Positions 52,269 to 60,840 of a DNA stretch of 64,000 bases are shown piece by piece (the stretch's first letter is position 1; each line of letters begins with the position of its first letter). The DNA comes from Bordetella parapertussis (lineage in GTDB: Bacteria; Pseudomonadota; Gammaproteobacteria; Burkholderiales; Burkholderiaceae_C), in the NCBI GenBank assembly GCA_945890735.1, contig CAMDCZ010000003.1:7999-71998 (forward strand), read 5' to 3'. The notes beneath the pieces were generated by a model. That model was not told the origin of the DNA, made no database searches, and saw only the letters and a list, made by a program, of their open reading frames with translations. Position numbers and translations under genes: made by a program.

Positions 52269-53045
52269 TCAAGCCAGTGTGACCACGACTGGCGTATGGT
52301 CACTGGGGCGTTCGTTTTTGCGAGGCAGTTTGTCAATCACGCATGCCGTGGTGATGGGTTTGAGCAGATCGGAGACCAAAACATGGTCGATTCGTAACCC
52401 GCGGTTTCTTCTGAAGGCAAAGTCGCGGTAATCCCACCAGGAATAACTTTTCGGGGCCTGCTCAAACAAGCGGAAAGCATCGTGCAGGCCCAAATCCAGC
52501 AAGGCTTTGAAGTGGGCGCGTTCTGCGTCGGTGCAATGAATGGTCCCTGCCAATGCGACCGGGTCCCAAACATCCTGGTCATCCCAGGTGATGTTGTAGT
52601 CCCCCATCAATACAAGCTTGGGGTGTCGTTTGAGCTCGTCTTCGATGAAGGTTCGCAGCGCAGTCAGCCATGCCATTTTGTAGGTAAATTTGTCGCTGTC
52701 AGGTGCTTGCCCATTGGGAAAATAGGCGCCCACCACCCGCACGCCATGGACTGTTGCGGTGATGACGCGTGCCATGTCGTCAGCGAAACCGGGGATGTTG
52801 TGCACCACATCCTCTAACGCGTGTTTGGCAATCAATGCCACGCCGTTGTAGGTTTTTTGTCCAAAAAAAGCCACTTGGTAACCCGCCGCTTCAATCTCGG
52901 CGACAGGGAATTTATCGTCGGTGGTTTTGGTTTCTTGCAAGGCCAGCACATCCACACCGCCGTGTTCGTTTTGTGCCGACAACCAATCCAACACTTGCGG
53001 TAGCCGAACGGTGAGCGAATTGACGTTCCAGGTGGCGAGTTTCAT
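52269..53045 (-). CDS. xth: Exodeoxyribonuclease III
   Basis: ExoIII is the AP endonuclease and 3' exonuclease of base-excision repair. The 258-residue protein starts MKLATWNVNSLTVRLPQVL and carries LQETKTTDDKFP, GDYNI and the C-terminal SDHTPVVV, the catalytic motifs of the EEP superfamily. The length matches the family. It overlaps the folA stop by ATGA and ends 36 bases from ntrC, on the opposite strand. Confidence 0.94.
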   Translation of the reverse strand: MKLATWNVNSLTVRLPQVLDWLSAQNEHGGVDVLALQETKTTDDKFPVAEIEAAGYQVAFFGQKTYNGVALIAKHALEDVVHNIPGFADDMARVITATVHGVRVVGAYFPNGQAPDSDKFTYKMAWLTALRTFIEDELKRHPKLVLMGDYNITWDDQDVWDPVALAGTIHCTDAERAHFKALLDLGLHDAFRLFEQAPKSYSWWDYRDFAFRRNRGLRIDHVLVSDLLKPITTACVIDKLPRKNERPSDHTPVVVTLA

Positions 53046-53530
53046 GGTTGGCGCTCCAAAGTCACCAGGCTGTAGCCCATACCTTGTGCCGAGGTGTGGG
53101 ATGTTCGGCTGACCTCATGCCAGTCTGTGCCGAGCGCAGGTGCAAACGCATCTCCCTCAAACTCTGCATGGATTTCAGTGACCACCACTTGGCTGGCCAA
53201 GGGCAAGGCCTGGGCATAAATTTGAGCGCCACCCATGACCCACACCAACTGATTGGCAGGGAATAAAGCCAGTGCTGCCTGCACCGAATTCACCACTTCA
53301 GCACCCTCAGCAGCGTAGTCGGACTGGCGTGACACCACCACATTGCGACGACCTGGCAGCGGTCTGAACGCAGCAGGGATCGATTCCCAAGTTACCCGTC
53401 CCATCACCACTGGTTGGCCCAAAGTGGTGCGTTTGAAATGCGCCAAATCTTCAGGCAAATGCCATGGCATGGTGCCATGGTGGCCAATGACGTTGTTGCG
53501 AGCGCGGGCGTAAATCAGGTGCACTGGCAT
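53042..53530 (-). CDS. folA: Dihydrofolate reductase
   Basis: DHFR regenerates tetrahydrofolate after thymidylate synthesis. The 162-residue protein begins MPVHLIYARARNNVIGHHG and has MPWHLPEDLAHFKRTT with the substrate acidic residue (Glu or Asp in the LPEDL segment). VVMGRVTWESIP, VVSRQ and WVMGGAQIYAQAL are the cofactor-binding parts. The upstream frame enters thyA, so ATG 53530 is chosen. It begins five bases after thyA and overlaps xth, so the three are co-translated. Confidence 0.95.
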   Translation of the reverse strand: MPVHLIYARARNNVIGHHGTMPWHLPEDLAHFKRTTLGQPVVMGRVTWESIPAAFRPLPGRRNVVVSRQSDYAAEGAEVVNSVQAALALFPANQLVWVMGGAQIYAQALPLASQVVVTEIHAEFEGDAFAPALGTDWHEVSRTSHTSAQGMGYSLVTLERQP

Positions 53531-53535
53531 GGCTG

Positions 53536-54387
53536 TTAAACCGCAACCGGCGCCTTGATGGCGGGGTGGCATTGGTAGTCACGCACCTCGAAGTCTTCAA
53601 ACTGGTAGTCGAAGATTGAGTCGGGGCGGCGCTTGATGTGCAATGTGGGCGCGGGGAAGGGCGAGCGCGTCAGTTGCAACTCAACTTGCTCGTGGTGGTT
53701 GCTGTAGATATGGCAGTCGCCGCCAGTCCAGATGAATTCGCCCACCTCCAAGTCACATTGCTGCGCCACCATGTGGGTGAGCAGCGCGTAGCTGGCAATG
53801 TTGAACGGCACGCCCAAGAAAATATCCGCACTGCGTTGGTAAAGCTGACAACTCAGTTGGCCCTTGCCGCCGGGTTGGGTGGGTGGTGCCACATAAAACT
53901 GAAAGAAAGCGTGGCAGGGCATCAGCGCCATCTTGGAGAGGTCGGCCACATTCCAAGCGCTCACGATGATGCGGCGTGAATCGGGGTTGCTCTTCAAGGT
54001 CTTGATGACCTCGGTGATTTGGTCGATGTGCCCACCCTCGGGCGTGGGCCAGCTGCGCCACTGCACGCCATACACCGGCCCCAAGTCGCCGTCTGCTCGT
54101 GCCCATTCGTCCCAAATGGTGCAGCCGCGCTCGGTCAGCCAGTTGTTGTTGCTCGAGCCAGTGAGGAACCACAGCAGCTCAACGATGATGGATTTCAGGT
54201 GCACCTTTTTGGTGGTGATCAGTGGAAAACCTTGGCGCAAATTGAAACGCATTTGGTGGCCAAACACGCTGCGCGTACCGGTGCCGGTGCGGTCTGACTT
54301 TTCAACACCATGGGTGTAGACATGGCGCATGAAATCTTCATAAGGTGTCGGGATGGGGTGAGGGTGGGTTGGCGAGCTCATGGGCAT
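53536..54387 (-). CDS. thyA: Thymidylate synthase
   Basis: ThyA methylates dUMP to dTMP using methylene-tetrahydrofolate, producing the dihydrofolate that FolA recycles. The 283-residue protein has the catalytic cysteine (Cys158) in LMPCHAFFQFYV, GTGTRSVFGHQMRFNL, LYQRSADIFLGVPFNIASYALLTH in two parts, and the C-terminal KAPVAV. ATG 54387 and ATG 54381 are both possible starts. It sits just upstream of folA, the usual metabolic pairing. Confidence 0.95.
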   Translation of the reverse strand: MPMSSPTHPHPIPTPYEDFMRHVYTHGVEKSDRTGTGTRSVFGHQMRFNLRQGFPLITTKKVHLKSIIVELLWFLTGSSNNNWLTERGCTIWDEWARADGDLGPVYGVQWRSWPTPEGGHIDQITEVIKTLKSNPDSRRIIVSAWNVADLSKMALMPCHAFFQFYVAPPTQPGGKGQLSCQLYQRSADIFLGVPFNIASYALLTHMVAQQCDLEVGEFIWTGGDCHIYSNHHEQVELQLTRSPFPAPTLHIKRRPDSIFDYQFEDFEVRDYQCHPAIKAPVAV

Positions 54388-54449
54388 GAGTTTAGAGCGT
54401 TCGGCACCCTTGATTCGCGCAGGCCGCCGGTCAGGCAAACCCAAGAGCC

Positions 54450-55589
54450 TTACTGGGGCAGGGCCCTTTCAATGGCTTGCCCCAGCTCAATCACCGCCAG
54501 CGCATAGTAGCTACTGCGGTTGTAGCGGGTCACCACGAAGAAGTTGTCGGTCCCTGCCACATAGCTGGGTGGTTCACCACCGTTGTGCAATTCAACCAAT
54601 GCCAAGGCCCCGCTGAACTGCCGCCCTGCCTGGGACAGTCCCACCTTCTTTTCAAGCAGATGTTCCACCGACCAGGAGGGCACGATGTCCGGTGCCAGCA
54701 AAGCGTTCAATTCACCGCCATCGGCCTGAACATCGACCTCGAAATGCGTGGGCATGCCGGTTTGCCAGCCATAGGCTTGGAAATAATGCGCAATCGAGCC
54801 AATCGCGTCAGCTGGACTCTGGCTCAAGTTGATCTGGCCATCTTGGTCAAAGTCGACTGCGAATTTATCGATGCTCGAAGGCATGAACTGGGGCCACCCG
54901 CTGGCGCCAGCGTAACTGCCCAGTTGGTTTTTCAGACTGGGGTTTTTCCAGCGTTGTTGCAGGAAATAGCCCAGTTCATTTTTGAAAAATGCACGACGCT
55001 CCTCGGCTTGTCGGTGTTCTGGTGGAAAAGACAGGCTGAGTGTGGCCAACACATCCAGCACCTTGAATTGCCCTTGATGCTGACCAAAGTAAGTCTCTAC
55101 ACCCAAAATGCCCACAATGTATTGAGCAGGTACGCCATAGGTTCGCTCTGCGCGGGCAAGCGTCTCAGCATGCGATTGCCAAAACTGGACCCCGGCTTGT
55201 GTTCGCTGGGGGTCCAAAAAGCGAGCGCGGTAGGCCCCCCAGTTTTTAGCTGTGGGCAGTGCTGCGGGCATGATCATTTTTTGCACTTGCGGCAGCAAGC
55301 GCGCGCTGGCAATTTGTTGCTGAACCCATCCCTTGGGCATGCTGCGTTGTTGCGCCAATTCGGCAGCCAAGCGTTTGACCGAAGCGGTGTTGCCAAAAGG
55401 CTTGCCAACGATGCGCTTGGATCGCGGGTGTTTAGGGGGGTGCTTGGCGGTGGACTTTTTCAGCGCTTTTTTCGGGGGTGGCGGCTCCACTGCTTTGGCT
55501 TCGGGTGCCGCCCCCAGCAGCAACGCCAAACTGATCCAAACGGAAAACAACAAGACGATGAATGGGGAAGACCTGTGTGTGTTGTGCAT
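54450..55589 (-). CDS. mltB: Lytic murein transglycosylase B family
   Basis: MltB cleaves peptidoglycan to 1,6-anhydromuropeptides. The 379-residue protein has a signal peptide (VWISLALLLGAAPEAKA) without a lipobox cysteine, then a Lys/Pro-rich linker. The catalytic domain has glutamate in VGILGVETYFGQHQG, LGSYAGASGWPQFMPSSIDKFAVDFDQDG in two stretches, and a C-terminal GTDNFFVVTRYNRSSYYALAVIELG. ATG 55589 fits the signal peptide; the frame is longer upstream. It diverges from the MscS gene. Confidence 0.9.
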   Translation of the reverse strand: MHNTHRSSPFIVLLFSVWISLALLLGAAPEAKAVEPPPPKKALKKSTAKHPPKHPRSKRIVGKPFGNTASVKRLAAELAQQRSMPKGWVQQQIASARLLPQVQKMIMPAALPTAKNWGAYRARFLDPQRTQAGVQFWQSHAETLARAERTYGVPAQYIVGILGVETYFGQHQGQFKVLDVLATLSLSFPPEHRQAEERRAFFKNELGYFLQQRWKNPSLKNQLGSYAGASGWPQFMPSSIDKFAVDFDQDGQINLSQSPADAIGSIAHYFQAYGWQTGMPTHFEVDVQADGGELNALLAPDIVPSWSVEHLLEKKVGLSQAGRQFSGALALVELHNGGEPPSYVAGTDNFFVVTRYNRSSYYALAVIELGQAIERALPQ

Positions 55590-55655
55590 GGGCGATGAGT
55601 TTAGCCAAGCCTCACGCCAAGGGCAGCGCACGCTGCGTGTTAAGCTGATTTCTGT

Positions 55656-56885
55656 ATGGAATTACCCAACGCATTCGCGCTCACATCGCTGCAAGGCGGA
55701 CTGGTGGTTAAGGTTCTTTATGAACTGGTGTGGCTGCTGGTGGCTTTGTCTGCGTCATGGTTCTTGACCAAACAACTCAGCCGCCAAGCCAATGCCGACT
55801 CCATTTTGTTTGGACGACACCTGTTGGATGGCTTGTTACTGCCCGCTGTGGCTTTGGCACTGACTTACCTGCTCGACGGTATTTTCTTCAAGCACCAAAG
55901 CTTGTTGCTCTTCAAATTTGCCATCCCATTGTTGATGTCCTTGGTGCTGATTCGCTTGTGCGCGCGTGTGCTGCGAGCGGTTTTCCCGACCTCTCCCTTG
56001 GCCGCACTGACCGAGCGGCTGATTTCTTGGCTGGCCTGGTTGGTCGCTGTTTTGTGGATCAGCGATTTGCTGCCATTGGTCGCCCATGAGATGGAACAAA
56101 TCCATGTCAATTTCGGCAAGACCAAATTGGACCTGCGCACCTTGGTCGAAGGCATGTTGTCCTCGGGGCTTGTCTTGGTGTTGGCCCTGTGGGTATCAGC
56201 CACGATCGAGCAAAAGGTGTTGAGCCAGACCATGACAGACCTGTCGATGCGTAAAGTGGCTGCCAATGTGTTGCGGGCTTTTCTGCTCTTCGTCGGCTTG
56301 CTCTTGGTCTTGTCTGCCGTGGGTGTCGACCTGACTGCTTTGTCGGTATTGGGTGGTGCGTTGGGTGTGGGTTTGGGCTTGGGTTTGCAAAAACTGGCTG
56401 CCAATTACATCAGTGGTTTTGTGGTGCTGGTTGAGCGTGCTGTGCGCATCGGTGACCTCATCCGTGTCGATGGGATTGAAGGTGTGGTGACGGACATCAA
56501 AACCCGCTACACCCTGATCAGAGATGCCCACGGTCGCGAATCCATCATTCCCAATGAGATGCTGTTGATTCAACGGGTCGACAACTTTTCACTCACACAA
56601 ACATCGGTGGCTATGCAATGCCCACTGACGGTGGCAGTGGGCAGCGATGTGTCCCAAGTGCAAGCGGTTGTTTGCCACGCGGTCTTGCAGCTAGACCAGG
56701 TGTTGCGAGACCCGCCACCGCAAGCCTATTTCACCAGCTTTGCGCATGATGGTTTGGGGTTCACCGTGCATTTTTGGGTGGCCGATCTCCAGCAAGGTAG
56801 GCAGTCCGTGTTGTCGGAGGCGAATTCACGCATTTGGGCCGCTTTGGGTGAAGCAGGCATCCATCTTGCCCCGACCAAAGCCTAA
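55656..56885 (+). CDS. MscS-family mechanosensitive channel
   Basis: A 409-residue protein. Several membrane helices precede the pore helix DLTALSVLGGALGVGLGLGLQKLAANYISGF, and the cytoplasmic beta domain contains VERAVRIGDLIRVDGIEGVVTDIKTRYTLIRD and ESIIPNEMLLIQ. These are MscS hallmarks. It opens under osmotic downshock. The length is between MscS (about 286) and MscK types, with an added N-terminal helix set. No strong Shine-Dalgarno is visible. Confidence 0.88.
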   Translation: MELPNAFALTSLQGGLVVKVLYELVWLLVALSASWFLTKQLSRQANADSILFGRHLLDGLLLPAVALALTYLLDGIFFKHQSLLLFKFAIPLLMSLVLIRLCARVLRAVFPTSPLAALTERLISWLAWLVAVLWISDLLPLVAHEMEQIHVNFGKTKLDLRTLVEGMLSSGLVLVLALWVSATIEQKVLSQTMTDLSMRKVAANVLRAFLLFVGLLLVLSAVGVDLTALSVLGGALGVGLGLGLQKLAANYISGFVVLVERAVRIGDLIRVDGIEGVVTDIKTRYTLIRDAHGRESIIPNEMLLIQRVDNFSLTQTSVAMQCPLTVAVGSDVSQVQAVVCHAVLQLDQVLRDPPPQAYFTSFAHDGLGFTVHFWVADLQQGRQSVLSEANSRIWAALGEAGIHLAPTKA

Positions 56886-56922
56886 AAAAGCACGATCGTT
56901 CTAAAAACCGAGTGGATTCGTC

Positions 56923-56928
56923 TAGAAT
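56923..56928 (+). promoter_or_regulatory. Probable -10 box of etfB promoter
   Basis: TAGAAT lies 78 bases before the etfB ATG and overlaps the first base of the palindrome below. No good -35 box is found at standard spacing. Confidence 0.4.
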
Positions 56929-56940
56929 GACGTTACGTCA
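56928..56940. promoter_or_regulatory. Perfect palindrome, operator candidate of the etf operon
   Basis: TGACGTTACGTCA is a 13-base perfect palindrome (TGACGT, one spacer base, ACGTCA). It overlaps the probable -10 box and is ideally placed for repression. ACGT half-sites are known for LiuR-type regulators of branched-chain or fatty-acid breakdown, but the spacing here is not the same, so the regulator stays open. Confidence 0.55.
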
Positions 56941-57006
56941 ACTTGACTGAGACCATTTGCGTCTGTTCATTGACATTTTTGTCCCTCAATTCCCTGGAGA
57001 AAACCC

Positions 57007-57756
57007 ATGAAGGCACTGGTCGCGGTCAAGCGCGTGGTGGATTACAACGTCAAAGTTCGGGTCAAGTCGGATCAAACCGGCGTGGACATCGCCAACGTCA
57101 AGATGAGCATGAATCCGTTCGACGAAATCGCCGTGGAAGAAGCCGTTCGATTGAAAGAAAAGGGTATTTTGAGCGAGGTGATTGTGGTTTCATGCGGCGT
57201 GACGCAATGCCAAGAAACCTTGCGAACCGCCATGGCCATCGGTGCTGACCGCGGTATCTTGGTGGAAACCACCGAGGACTTGCAGCCTTTGGCGGTTGCC
57301 AAACTGCTCAAGGCCTTGGCTGACAAAGAACAGCCTGGCCTGGTGATTTTGGGCAAACAAGCGATTGATGACGATTGCAACCAAACCGGCCAGATGCTGG
57401 CGGCCTTGGCCGATTGGCCGCAAGCCACGTTCGCCTCCAAAGTAGAGATGGCCGATGGCCACGCCCTCATCACACGCGAAGTCGACGGTGGCTTGGAAAC
57501 CTTGAAGCTCAGCTTGCCTGCGGTGGTCACCACCGATTTACGCTTGAACGAGCCGCGCTACGTGACATTGCCCAACATCATGAAGGCCAAGAAAAAGCCA
57601 CTCGACATCTTCAAGCCGGAAGACCTGGGTGTGGATGTCAAACCGCGCATCCATACCCTCAAAGTCAGCGAGCCGCCCAAGCGCAGCGCTGGTATCAAAG
57701 TGGCCGATGTGGCCGCGTTGGTAGACAAGCTGAAAAATGAAGCCAAGGTCATCTGA
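57007..57756 (+). CDS. etfB: Electron transfer flavoprotein, beta subunit
   Basis: The 249-residue small subunit of ETF accepts electrons from acyl-CoA dehydrogenases. It has the N-terminal MKALVAVKRVVDYNVKVRV, the MNPFDEIAVEEAVRLKEKG motif, the AMP-binding LGKQAIDDDCNQTGQMLA, and KAKKKPLDIF, which is the docking-loop region. GGAGA precedes ATG 57007. etfA follows after 29 bases. A palindromic operator candidate lies upstream. Confidence 0.95.
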   Translation: MKALVAVKRVVDYNVKVRVKSDQTGVDIANVKMSMNPFDEIAVEEAVRLKEKGILSEVIVVSCGVTQCQETLRTAMAIGADRGILVETTEDLQPLAVAKLLKALADKEQPGLVILGKQAIDDDCNQTGQMLAALADWPQATFASKVEMADGHALITREVDGGLETLKLSLPAVVTTDLRLNEPRYVTLPNIMKAKKKPLDIFKPEDLGVDVKPRIHTLKVSEPPKRSAGIKVADVAALVDKLKNEAKVI

Positions 57757-57785
57757 CCACTTCGCCATAGACCAAGGACATACAC

Positions 57786-58718
57786 ATGACTTCCCTCGTC
57801 ATCGCCGAACACGATAACCACGCGATCAAACCCGCCACCCTGAACACTGTCACTGCCGCATTGGCCTGTGGCGGCGAGGTTCATGTGTTGGTGGCTGGCA
57901 AAGACGCCGCTGCAGCCGCCCAGGCTGCTGCCCAAATGGCAGGCGTTAGCAAAGTCCTGCATGCCGATGCCGATGGCTTCGCCCACGGATTGGCTGAACA
58001 CATGGCCGCCCAAGTGCTGGCAGTGGCTTCTGGCTATTCGCATATTTTGTTCGCGGCCACGGCCAGCGGCAAAAACATCGCCCCACGCGTGGCTGCCAAG
58101 CTCGATGTGGCCCAGGTGAGCGACATCACCAAGGTCGACAGCCCTGACACTTTCGAGCGGCCCATCTACGCCGGCAATGCCATCGCCACGGTGCAAGCCA
58201 CCGATGCCACCAAGGTCATCACGGTGCGCACCACTGGCTTTGATGCCGCTGCTGCGACTGGCGGCACTGCAACTGTTGAAAGTATCAGTCCGGCCCCTTC
58301 GGGTTCACAAAGTCAGTTCATGGGCAGTGAAATCGCCAAGAACGACCGTCCTGAACTCACCGCGGCCAAGGTCATCGTCTCTGGAGGAAGGGCTTTGGGC
58401 AGTGCCGAAAAATTTGCTGAAGTCATCACCCCATTGGCAGACAAACTCGGTGCGGCCATGGGTGCCAGCCGCGCTGCGGTGGACGCAGGCTACGCGCCCA
58501 ACGATTGGCAAGTCGGTCAAACCGGCAAGATCGTGGCCCCGCAGTTGTACGTGGCTTGCGGCATCAGCGGCGCCATTCAGCATCTGGCCGGCATGAAAGA
58601 CAGCAAAGTCATTGTGGCCATCAACAAAGACCCTGAAGCGCCCATTTTCAGTGTGGCTGACTATGGCTTGGAAGCCGACCTGTTTGTGGCCGTACCCGAA
58701 TTGGTCGCGGCACTTTGA
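57786..58718 (+). CDS. etfA: Electron transfer flavoprotein, alpha subunit
   Basis: The 310-residue large subunit of ETF carries the FAD. It has the C-terminal FAD-binding segments VVSGGRAL-like (VIVSGGRALGS), APQLYVACGISGAIQHLAGM and IVAINKDPEAPIFSVADYG, all conserved. With etfB it passes electrons from acyl-CoA dehydrogenases to the ETF-ubiquinone oxidoreductase. The length is normal. A terminator follows, but the acyl-CoA dehydrogenase gene begins 61 bases downstream on the same strand. Confidence 0.95.
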   Translation: MTSLVIAEHDNHAIKPATLNTVTAALACGGEVHVLVAGKDAAAAAQAAAQMAGVSKVLHADADGFAHGLAEHMAAQVLAVASGYSHILFAATASGKNIAPRVAAKLDVAQVSDITKVDSPDTFERPIYAGNAIATVQATDATKVITVRTTGFDAAAATGGTATVESISPAPSGSQSQFMGSEIAKNDRPELTAAKVIVSGGRALGSAEKFAEVITPLADKLGAAMGASRAAVDAGYAPNDWQVGQTGKIVAPQLYVACGISGAIQHLAGMKDSKVIVAINKDPEAPIFSVADYGLEADLFVAVPELVAAL

Positions 58719-58726
58719 TCGGATGC

Positions 58727-58752
58727 AAAGGCACCCCCAGCGGTGCCTTTTT
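58727..58752 (+). terminator. Rho-independent terminator after etfA
   Basis: AAAGGCACC and GGTGCCTTT form a nine-base stem around CCCAGC, followed by TT and C. The T-run is short, so termination may be partial and read-through to the acyl-CoA dehydrogenase gene is possible. Confidence 0.7.
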
Positions 58753-58779
58753 CACACCCCCTGATGTTTGGAGATGGAA

Positions 58780-60567
58780 TTGAGCTACACCGCACCCGTG
58801 AAAGACATGCTCTTCAACATGCAGCATTTGGCTGCGTTGGAAGAGATCGCCAAAATCCCTGGCTTTGAAGAAGCAGGCATGGAAACCGCCCAAGCCGTTT
58901 TGGAAGAATGCGCACGCTTTAACCAAGATGTGGTGGCCCCATTGAATTGGGAAGGCGACAAGCACCCCTCTTCATGGAAAGCCGGTGTGGTCAGCACCAC
59001 GCCTGGTTTCAAACAAGCCTACAAGCAATTCGCTGAAGGTGGCTGGCAAGGTCTGCAACACCCAGCTGATTTCGGCGGTCAGGGTTTGCCCAAAACCATT
59101 GGCGCTGCATGCATTGAAATGCTCAACGCTGCCAACATGAGTTTTGCCTTGTGTCCTTTGCTGACTGACGGCGCGATCGAAGCTTTGCTCACCGCCGGCT
59201 CAGACGAATTGAAAGCCACCTACTTGGACAAGCTGGTCAGCGGCGAGTGGACCGGCACCATGAACCTGACTGAGCCGCATGCTGGCTCGGATTTGTCGAT
59301 GGTGCGTTCGCGCGCCGAGCCCCAAGCCGATGGCACCTACAAGGTGTTTGGCACCAAGATCTACATCACCTACGGCGAGCACGACATGGCTGACAACATC
59401 GTGCATTTGGTGTTGGCCCGTGTCTCGGGTGCGCCTGAAGGCGTGAAAGGCATCAGCTTGTTTGTGGTGCCTAAATGCTTGGTCAACTCTGACGGCAGTT
59501 TGGGTGCGCGCAACGATGTGCATTGCGTCAGCATTGAGCACAAAATGGGCATCAAAGCCAGCCCGACCGCAGTGCTTCAATACGGTGACCACGGCGGTGC
59601 CGTGGGTTTCTTGGTGGGCCAAGAAAACCGTGGCCTCGAGTACATGTTCATCATGATGAACGCTGCCCGCTATGCGGTGGGTGTGCAAGGCATTTCGGTC
59701 GCCGACCGCGCCTATCAAAAGGCCACGCAGTACGCCCGTGACCGTGTGCAAAGCCGCCCTGTGGACGGCAGCATCAAGGCCGCTGCGCCGATCATTCACC
59801 ATCCCGATGTGCGCCGCATGCTGATGACGATGCGTGCTTACACCGAGGGCTGCCGGGCCATGGCATCAGTGGCCGCTGCGGCTTTTGATGCCGCGCACCA
59901 CCATCCTGACGCGCAAACCCGACAGCAAAACCAAGCCGTCTATGAATACATGGTGCCACTGGTCAAAGGCTTCAGCACCGAGATGAGCCTGGAGGTGACT
60001 TCATTGGGTGTGCAAGTGCATGGTGGCATGGGCTTCATCGAGGAAACCGGTGCTGCCCAGTACTACCGCGACGCCAAAATTTTGACCATTTACGAAGGCA
60101 CCACTGCGATCCAAGCCAACGATTTGGTCGGTCGAAAAACAGCACGCGATGGCGGGCAAACGCCCAAGGCATTGGCCGCACAAATGCTGACCACAGAGGC
60201 TGACTTACTGAAGATCGGTACGGTGGATGCGCAAGCCATCGCCAAGCGCCTGTCTGCTGGCCGACAAGCCCTGTTGGACGTGGTTGAATTCATCGTGCAA
60301 ACTGCCGCGCACAACCCCAATGCAGCCTATGCAGGCAGCGTGCCTTACCTGATGCTCGCCGGCAATGTGTTGGCTGGTTGGCAAATGGCACGCAGCTTCG
60401 TCGTCGCCCATCACGCCATGGGCCAAGGTGATGATGGCTTCATGCAAGCCAAGATGGCCACGGCGCGTTTTTATGCTGACCATATCCTCAGCAAAGCCAC
60501 AGGGATCCGTGACAGCATCGTTGAAGGTGCAGACAGCGTGACGGCCATGGCCTTGGATGCTTTTTAA
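58780..60567 (+). CDS. Acyl-CoA dehydrogenase (DmdC-like, long form)
   Basis: A 595-residue acyl-CoA dehydrogenase of the long class with an extra C-terminal domain. It has GTMNLTEPHAGSDLSMVRSRA, FGTKIYITYGEHDM, and the catalytic-base region IYEGTTAIQANDLVGRK. GGAG (58770-58773) lies six bases before TTG 58780. That start gives MSYTAPVKDMLFNMQHLA, the family N-terminus, so a TTG start is favoured over ATG 58774. The relatives include methylmercaptopropionyl-CoA and other acyl-CoA dehydrogenases. The etf genes just upstream supply its electron acceptor. Confidence 0.9.
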   Translation: MSYTAPVKDMLFNMQHLAALEEIAKIPGFEEAGMETAQAVLEECARFNQDVVAPLNWEGDKHPSSWKAGVVSTTPGFKQAYKQFAEGGWQGLQHPADFGGQGLPKTIGAACIEMLNAANMSFALCPLLTDGAIEALLTAGSDELKATYLDKLVSGEWTGTMNLTEPHAGSDLSMVRSRAEPQADGTYKVFGTKIYITYGEHDMADNIVHLVLARVSGAPEGVKGISLFVVPKCLVNSDGSLGARNDVHCVSIEHKMGIKASPTAVLQYGDHGGAVGFLVGQENRGLEYMFIMMNAARYAVGVQGISVADRAYQKATQYARDRVQSRPVDGSIKAAAPIIHHPDVRRMLMTMRAYTEGCRAMASVAAAAFDAAHHHPDAQTRQQNQAVYEYMVPLVKGFSTEMSLEVTSLGVQVHGGMGFIEETGAAQYYRDAKILTIYEGTTAIQANDLVGRKTARDGGQTPKALAAQMLTTEADLLKIGTVDAQAIAKRLSAGRQALLDVVEFIVQTAAHNPNAAYAGSVPYLMLAGNVLAGWQMARSFVVAHHAMGQGDDGFMQAKMATARFYADHILSKATGIRDSIVEGADSVTAMALDAF

Positions 60568-60586
60568 CCAGATGCGGCGACGCTGA

Positions 60587-60613
60587 ATTAACCCTTGCTT
60601 GCCTGCGGTTAAT
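60587..60613. repeat. Inverted repeat ATTAACC-N13-GGTTAAT
   Basis: Perfect seven-base arms around 13 bases, 20 bases after the acyl-CoA dehydrogenase stop. No T-run follows, so it is not a normal terminator. It could be a binding site or an RNA hairpin. Apart from this repeat I see no gene or clear promoter between 60568 and 60840. Confidence 0.4.
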
Positions 60614-60840
60614 GACCCGTTTGAGCGTTGTTTCGCTTTTGGGAAATTTTCACAACATGAGGTTTCATAGTACTTCTACTGAGGCCTTTGAAAATTCGCC
60701 CAGCAAATAATGAATTCGGAATCAAAAACGGTTCTGGCACTCCTCGATGGGTGCTTGGCTGGGATGGATTTCTAAAGTCTGAAACAACTTTTGGTGACAC
60801 TTCAGTAAAGAGTTCACCGCTCATACAAAACGGAGATTGC

